8,360 nt of DNA, from contig DASRHG010000086.1 in the NCBI GenBank assembly GCA_035650655.1, positions 1 to 8,360 on the forward strand, written 5' to 3'. Made by a program: the position numbers and the translations under genes. The first letter of the stretch is position 1. Every line of letters begins with the position of its first letter. Under the pieces are notes generated by a model, which saw nothing but the letters and a program-made list of their open reading frames with translations, was not told where the DNA came from and made no database searches. Of the stretch, positions 5,030-8,360 are shown piece after piece. The DNA is from DASRHG01 sp035650655 (GTDB lineage: Bacteria; Desulfobacterota; Binatia; DP-6).

Positions 5030-7633
5030 TCAGTGCGGGAGCCGGAGCGGCTGGTACTTCCCGATGTGCCAGCCGCTCCTCATGTCGACGTACGCCTGGT
5101 CGACGGCGTCGCGCGGCAGGCAGCCCGCGCGGGCGCGGACCACGGCCGCCACGTCGGCGACGGCGAGGGTCGTGACGGGCGGCGCGTCGAGCGGCGCGCG
5201 CGCGTCGCCCTCGTAGGACTCCTTCGCCATCCCCTCGTAGGCGTTGCCCGCGCTGAACACCTCCCCCGACTGGACGAGCCGCAGCGCCGAGTCGGCCTTG
5301 CCGCCGATCGAGCGCGCCCAGGGGCCGAGGAGGAAGAGGTTGTTCACCACGTTGCCGCTCGAGCTGGCCTCGAACCGCATCCCCCACATCGCCCAGTCCT
5401 CGACGAGGTTGTTGCGGACGTCGGCCATGACGCTGCTCGACACGAGCGGGCCGCGGATCCACTGCTTCATGATCCAGTTGTGGTGGATCGAGACGTGGCT
5501 CGTCGCGCCGTACTTGAGGAAGATGGAGCGCGTGTCGCCGGCGAGGAAGGAGTACTCGAGCGTCACGTCGTGCGCGCCGTACCCGATCGACACGCCGTCG
5601 TCCCCGGAGCCGGTCGACGAGAGATGGCTGAAGACGACGTTCCACGCACCGCTGCCCTGCGCGCGGATGTTGTCGCCCCCGTTTCGGAGACGCACGTTCC
5701 GCACGATCACGTCGTGCCCGCGCACGTCGACCATCGCGGCCGTGCGCGCGATCGAGGAGCCGTCGAGCGTGACCCCGTTGCCCTCGATGGTCACGAACGC
5801 GCCCTTCAGCTGGGGGAGCGGGCTCGCGATCCGGATCGGACCCGCGACGTCGAAGACGATCGTCGCGTGCCCCGCGTTCGCGGCCTTGAAGGCGGCGCGC
5901 ACCGCCGCGTCCGTCGGCTCCGTCACGTGGATCTCCCGGCCGCCCTCGCCGCCCGGCGTCGCCGCCCCGAAGCCCTCGACGGGATCCGCCTCACCGCCGC
6001 CGCTCCCGCCGCCGCCTCCGCCGCCGTCCGGCGGCACGGCGCCGACGCGGATCACGACCGACGCCGCGTCGCGGCTCGCCCCGTCGCTCACGGTGACGCG
6101 CGCCGTGTAGACGCCGGCCGCCGCGTACGTGTGCTCGACGACTGACCCGGCGCCCGCCCCGGCCGTGAACATCGGCCTCGGCGCCGGGACGGCGCAGCCG
6201 CGCTGCGCGAGCGCCGCCTGCGCGGAGTCGATGTTCTCCCCCGTGCCGTTCACGGGCACGAGGGAGCCGAAGCCGCCGGCGGTGTAGTACTTCGCGGACT
6301 CCCACGAGTACTCGAGCGACGTCGCGTAGCGGTCGCAGGTCGAGAGGCCGACGCTGTGGAAGAGGTAGATGCCGCCCAGGTCGTGCCCGATCTTCCCGAG
6401 CTGCCAGTTCGCGACCCGGCCGATGTCGTTCGTCCCCTGGACGCTGATCGGCCCGGGTCCCGCGAGCGTCGTGAGCGGCAGGAGCGCGGCCGCGTCGGCC
6501 AGGTAGAGGTCGACGGCCTGCGCGAAGTCGCCGGCGTCGCGCGTCGCCTTCGCCGTCGCGTAGTCGTCGACCGCCTGGCGGAGCGCGCTCGCCGGGTCGA
6601 TCGATCCGAGGACGGGGCTCCCGTCGCCGAAGTCCCAGGCGAACGCGAGCGCCTCGCCGGTCGGGTCCTTCGACGCCGAGGCGTCGAAGCGGACGGTGAG
6701 CGGCGCGTCGCCGCGCACCGGCGTCGCGTCGAGCCGCGCAACCGGCGTCCCGCTCTGGCCTCCGGACCCGGAGCCCGGCGGCGGCGGGGGCGAGAGCGTG
6801 CTGCCGCGGAGGAGCGCCGGCGATCCCGGCCCCGACCCCGGATCGGGCGGCGCCCAGCCCGGCTCGGGCGTCCACGCACCGCCGGCGTTCCGGAACGCGA
6901 CGCCGGCGGCGTTCTGGTCCTCGACCACGAGGTCGACGCGGCCGTCGCCGTCGAGGTCGCCGAGCGCGGGGGCCGCGCGGCTCGACCGCGCCGGCGGATC
7001 CCCCTCCGGGCGGCGGGCGAACGGCGCCGGGCCCGCGAAGGCGACGATCGTCCCGTCCGCAAGCCCGACCAGGAGGTCGAGCCGGCCGTCGCCGTCCAGG
7101 TCCCCGAGCGCCGGGCGCGCCTCGGAGCCGAGGTCGGCCGTGTCCCACGCGGGCTGTACGCGCCACGCGGGCGCGCCGTGCCCGCCCACGTTCTCGACGC
7201 CGCGCACGACGCCGTCGTTCGTGCCGACGAGGAGATCCGGGTCGCCGTCGCCGTCGAGGTCGCCGAGCGCCGGGGCGACGCCTTTGCCGAACGCGGCGGG
7301 CGGATCCCAGCTCGCGTGCCGGAGCCAGAGCGGCGCCGCGTTCGAGCCCGTGTTCTCGAACGCCGCGAGCGTGCCGCCCACCTCGCCGACGATCGCGTCG
7401 AAGTCGCCGTCGCCGTCGAGGTCGACGAACGCGGGATGCGCGTACGAGCCGACGTCGGGGAGATCGGCGGAGCCGGCGCGCGTCCAGGATGCGCCGGGCG
7501 ACGCCGTCACGTAGGCGACGGAGCGGCCGGACGGGAGCCCGAGGTAGAGGATCGCGGCGCCGGCCGGCGGCGCGAGGCTCGCCATCCCCACCACCGCCAT
7601 CGCTGCCGCTCCCAGCCGCCGGCGCATCCGCAT
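5030..7633 (-). CDS. Secreted FG-GAP/VCBS-repeat protein with split PKD domain and pectate-lyase-like beta-helix
   Basis: The chosen ATG (7633) gives 867 residues and a clean signal peptide: RMRRR, a hydrophobic core to about residue 20, then PPAGA-A cleavage. GTG 7651 and ATG 7627 are alternatives; no good ribosome binding site decides. Four FG-GAP/VCBS repeats follow, with calcium-binding motifs DLDGDGDFD, DLDGDGDPD, DLDGDGRLD and DLDGDGRVD starting at residues 71, 125, 178 and 226. After a Pro/Gly linker, a PKD domain begins (PVARLDATPVRGDAPLTVRFD... AWDFGDGS, 297-339). It is interrupted by ~158 residues, then finishes (VVEHTYAAAGVYTARVTVSDG, 498-531). A poly-Gly linker (537-547) leads to a right-handed beta-helix of polysaccharide lyase family 1 type (about 566-867). 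Matching elements are GDDGVSIGYGAHDVTLEYS, IHHNWIMKQWIRGPL with Arg727 at the catalytic RxPL position, and the C-terminal RDAVDQAY. It likely acts outside the cell, cleaving or binding pectin-like uronans; activity is unproven. There are only three cysteines, two inside the insert (433, 480). Confidence 0.85.
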   Translation of the reverse strand: MRMRRRLGAAAMAVVGMASLAPPAGAAILYLGLPSGRSVAYVTASPGASWTRAGSADLPDVGSYAHPAFVDLDGDGDFDAIVGEVGGTLAAFENTGSNAAPLWLRHASWDPPAAFGKGVAPALGDLDGDGDPDLLVGTNDGVVRGVENVGGHGAPAWRVQPAWDTADLGSEARPALGDLDGDGRLDLLVGLADGTIVAFAGPAPFARRPEGDPPARSSRAAPALGDLDGDGRVDLVVEDQNAAGVAFRNAGGAWTPEPGWAPPDPGSGPGSPALLRGSTLSPPPPPGSGSGGQSGTPVARLDATPVRGDAPLTVRFDASASKDPTGEALAFAWDFGDGSPVLGSIDPASALRQAVDDYATAKATRDAGDFAQAVDLYLADAAALLPLTTLAGPGPISVQGTNDIGRVANWQLGKIGHDLGGIYLFHSVGLSTCDRYATSLEYSWESAKYYTAGGFGSLVPVNGTGENIDSAQAALAQRGCAVPAPRPMFTAGAGAGSVVEHTYAAAGVYTARVTVSDGASRDAASVVIRVGAVPPDGGGGGGGSGGGEADPVEGFGAATPGGEGGREIHVTEPTDAAVRAAFKAANAGHATIVFDVAGPIRIASPLPQLKGAFVTIEGNGVTLDGSSIARTAAMVDVRGHDVIVRNVRLRNGGDNIRAQGSGAWNVVFSHLSSTGSGDDGVSIGYGAHDVTLEYSFLAGDTRSIFLKYGATSHVSIHHNWIMKQWIRGPLVSSSVMADVRNNLVEDWAMWGMRFEASSSGNVVNNLFLLGPWARSIGGKADSALRLVQSGEVFSAGNAYEGMAKESYEGDARAPLDAPPVTTLAVADVAAVVRARAGCLPRDAVDQAYVDMRSGWHIGKYQPLRLPH
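6887..7438 (-). repeat. Four FG-GAP/VCBS repeats
   Basis: Four tandem units each carry the core HPAFVDLDGDGDFD / APALGDLDGDGDPD-like motif followed by hydrophobic xxVG and an AxEN or AF strand. Their calcium loops are spaced 54, 53 and 48 residues apart. The DNA of the loops is also nearly repeated: a block built of gtcgccgtcgaggtcg recurs near 6941-6961, 7087-7105 (diverged), 7241-7262 and 7403-7424. Such repeats form blades of a beta-propeller; four visible units are fewer than the seven of a full propeller, so degenerate blades may lie at the edges (around residues 27-60 or 240-275). Confidence 0.8.
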
Positions 7634-7699
7634 GGCCCGCGCCCGATGCACCCCTCGTGCCGGCCGGAAATGCCTGCGCGCGGGGTCGCGGCGGCGACG

Positions 7700-7723
7700 G
7701 CGCCGGACACGCCTGTCCGGCGC
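7700..7723. promoter_or_regulatory. 10-bp inverted repeat between divergent genes
   Basis: gcgccggaca (7700-7709) and tgtccggcgc (7714-7723) are exact reverse complements separated by cgcc. The element sits in the gap between the divergent lyase-like gene (start 7633) and the aldehyde dehydrogenase (start 7846), about 60 bp upstream of the -35 box proposed for the latter. A shared operator for the two divergent promoters is plausible. As it has no T tract and lies upstream of both genes, it is unlikely to be a terminator. Confidence 0.45.
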
Positions 7724-7780
7724 TCGTCAACTTCGTACCGATTCGGCTCGGATGCCGTGCGGAACCGTGCAGCGGAAGGG

Positions 7781-7810
7781 TCGACAGGCGCGCGGGGCTC
7801 GGCCTATAGA
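7781..7810 (+). promoter_or_regulatory. Candidate sigma70-type promoter of the aldehyde dehydrogenase
   Basis: A -35 box tcgaca (7781-7786, five of six consensus matches) and a -10 box tataga (7805-7810, TATA plus two mismatches) are separated by 18 bp. In DNA this GC-rich a TATA hexamer stands out. Transcription would start near 7817, giving a leader of about 29 bases before the GTG start at 7846. Confidence 0.5.
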
Positions 7811-7831
7811 GACGCGCGGGCCGTCGGGCCC

Positions 7832-7840
7832 GGAAGGAGG
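7832..7840 (+). promoter_or_regulatory. Strong ribosome binding site of the aldehyde dehydrogenase
   Basis: ggaaggagg is an excellent Shine-Dalgarno sequence, five bases before the GTG at 7846. It fixes the start codon of the dehydrogenase and is the only clear ribosome binding site in the window. Confidence 0.85.
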
Positions 7841-7845
7841 CTTCC

Positions 7846-8360
7846 GTGGAGCAGGCACGCGCGAACGCCCCGAGCCGCCGGATGTTCGTCGACGGAGCGT
7901 GGGCCGAAGCCGCAAGCGGCGCGACGTACCCGATCCCGAACCCCGCGACCGAGGAGACGATCGGCACGGCGCCGGACGCCTCGGTCGAGGACATGCGGCG
8001 CGCCATCGCGGCCGCGCGGCGGGCGTTCGACGAGGGCCCGTGGCCGCGCGCGTCGCGCGAGGATCGGGCGCGCGCGCTTCGCCGCATCGCCGACGGCATG
8101 GAGGCGCGCAAGGAGGAGCTGCGCCAGCTCCTCGTCGCGGAGGCGGGCGCCACCTGGATCACGCACGACATCCAGCTCGAGCAGCCGATCAGGATGCTCC
8201 GGCGCTGCGCCGAGCTGGCCACGAGCTTCGCGTTCGAGGAGCCCCTGCCGACGCTCGTGAGCGAAGGCGCCCTCGGCACGACGGTCAACTGCTCGCTCGT
8301 CAACCGCCAGCCCGTCGGCGTCTGCGGCCTCATCCCGACGTGGAACTTCCCGCTCTTCGT
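7846..8360 (+). CDS. Aldehyde dehydrogenase (N-terminal part, runs off window)
   Basis: From GTG 7846, 171 complete codons are visible of an NAD(P)-dependent aldehyde dehydrogenase superfamily protein, normally about 480-500 residues. Seen are FVDGAWAEAASGATYPIPNPATEETI (about 14-39), the helical stretch MRRAIAAARRAFDEGPWPR with S/R-x-x-x-R-A-x-x-L-R-R-I-A-D (50-83), then RQPVGVCGLIPTWNFPLF at the end. The TWNFP motif (165-169) corresponds to PWNFP, with Asn167 being the conserved residue that stabilises the thiohemiacetal oxyanion. The catalytic cysteine and general base lie beyond the window. The family oxidises an aldehyde to its acid or CoA ester with NAD(P)+; the substrate is unknown. 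It is divergent from the lyase-like gene, has its own promoter candidate and a strong ribosome binding site, and is probably the first gene of a plus-strand unit. Confidence 0.92.
   Translation, partial: MEQARANAPSRRMFVDGAWAEAASGATYPIPNPATEETIGTAPDASVEDMRRAIAAARRAFDEGPWPRASREDRARALRRIADGMEARKEELRQLLVAEAGATWITHDIQLEQPIRMLRRCAELATSFAFEEPLPTLVSEGALGTTVNCSLVNRQPVGVCGLIPTWNFPLF

Noticed and set aside
6931..7435. Regularly spaced similar DNA blocks that could suggest a CRISPR-like array
   Set aside because: The blocks encode the DxDGDGxxD loops of protein repeats in frame, are imperfect, and have spacing set by protein repeat length.
6356..8260. A 634-codon plus-strand frame antisense to the secreted protein
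   Set aside because: Its repeats (VAVEVAERR-like) are the reverse reading of the FG-GAP calcium loops; no ribosome binding site or family signature.
5991..8333. A 780-codon minus-strand frame through the divergent region and the aldehyde dehydrogenase
   Set aside because: It is the shadow of the lyase-like gene and the antisense of the dehydrogenase; composition is low-complexity Arg/Ala/Gly with no recognisable motif.

Overview
The window is very GC-rich and its genes use G/C-ending codons, with frequent GTG/TTG starts. Long open frames lie antisense to nearly every real gene, which is typical of a genome near 70% GC. The gene content is an acyl-CoA ligase, a FAH-family hydrolase, a metal-dependent amidohydrolase, a GntR-type regulator, an aldehyde dehydrogenase and a secreted polysaccharide-lyase-like protein. 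It suggests a free-living soil or sediment bacterium of a high-GC lineage (Rokubacteria, Binatota, Myxococcota and similar groups are possible). No rRNA or other taxonomic marker is present, so this placement is a weak inference.

Region 1 (about 1-2228) is a tract of broken genes. On the minus strand lie a dCTP-deaminase-like N-terminus that closes after 69 codons and a VOC/glyoxalase-fold gene with a frameshift at a run of five G. On the plus strand lies a continuous chain. It starts with an amidohydrolase that lacks its N-terminal metal motif and an internal block carrying the conserved Asp. It continues into only the first ~31 residues of a GntR regulator, and then into a fumarylacetoacetate-hydrolase-family gene that has lost its N-terminus and carries a one-base frameshift. 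At least five neighbouring genes are damaged by different kinds of lesion.

Region 2 (2225-4714) is intact and on the minus strand: an AMP-forming acyl-CoA ligase followed 15 bp later by a class I SAM-dependent methyltransferase, probably one operon. The methyltransferase stop codon and the stop of the broken FAH gene share one CTAG tetranucleotide.

Region 3 (4715-5029) is a ~315 bp gap with several inverted repeats, including a perfect 20-bp palindrome.

Region 4 (5030-7633, minus) encodes a large secreted protein: signal peptide, four FG-GAP/VCBS calcium-binding repeats, a PKD domain interrupted by ~158 residues of unrecognised sequence, a glycine linker and a C-terminal pectate-lyase-like beta-helix. 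The split PKD domain is the most unusual protein feature here.

Region 5 (7634-7845) is a divergent intergenic region with a strong 10-bp inverted repeat, a plausible sigma70 promoter and a strong ribosome binding site. It leads into region 6 (7846-8360, plus), the first 171 codons of an aldehyde dehydrogenase that runs off the window.
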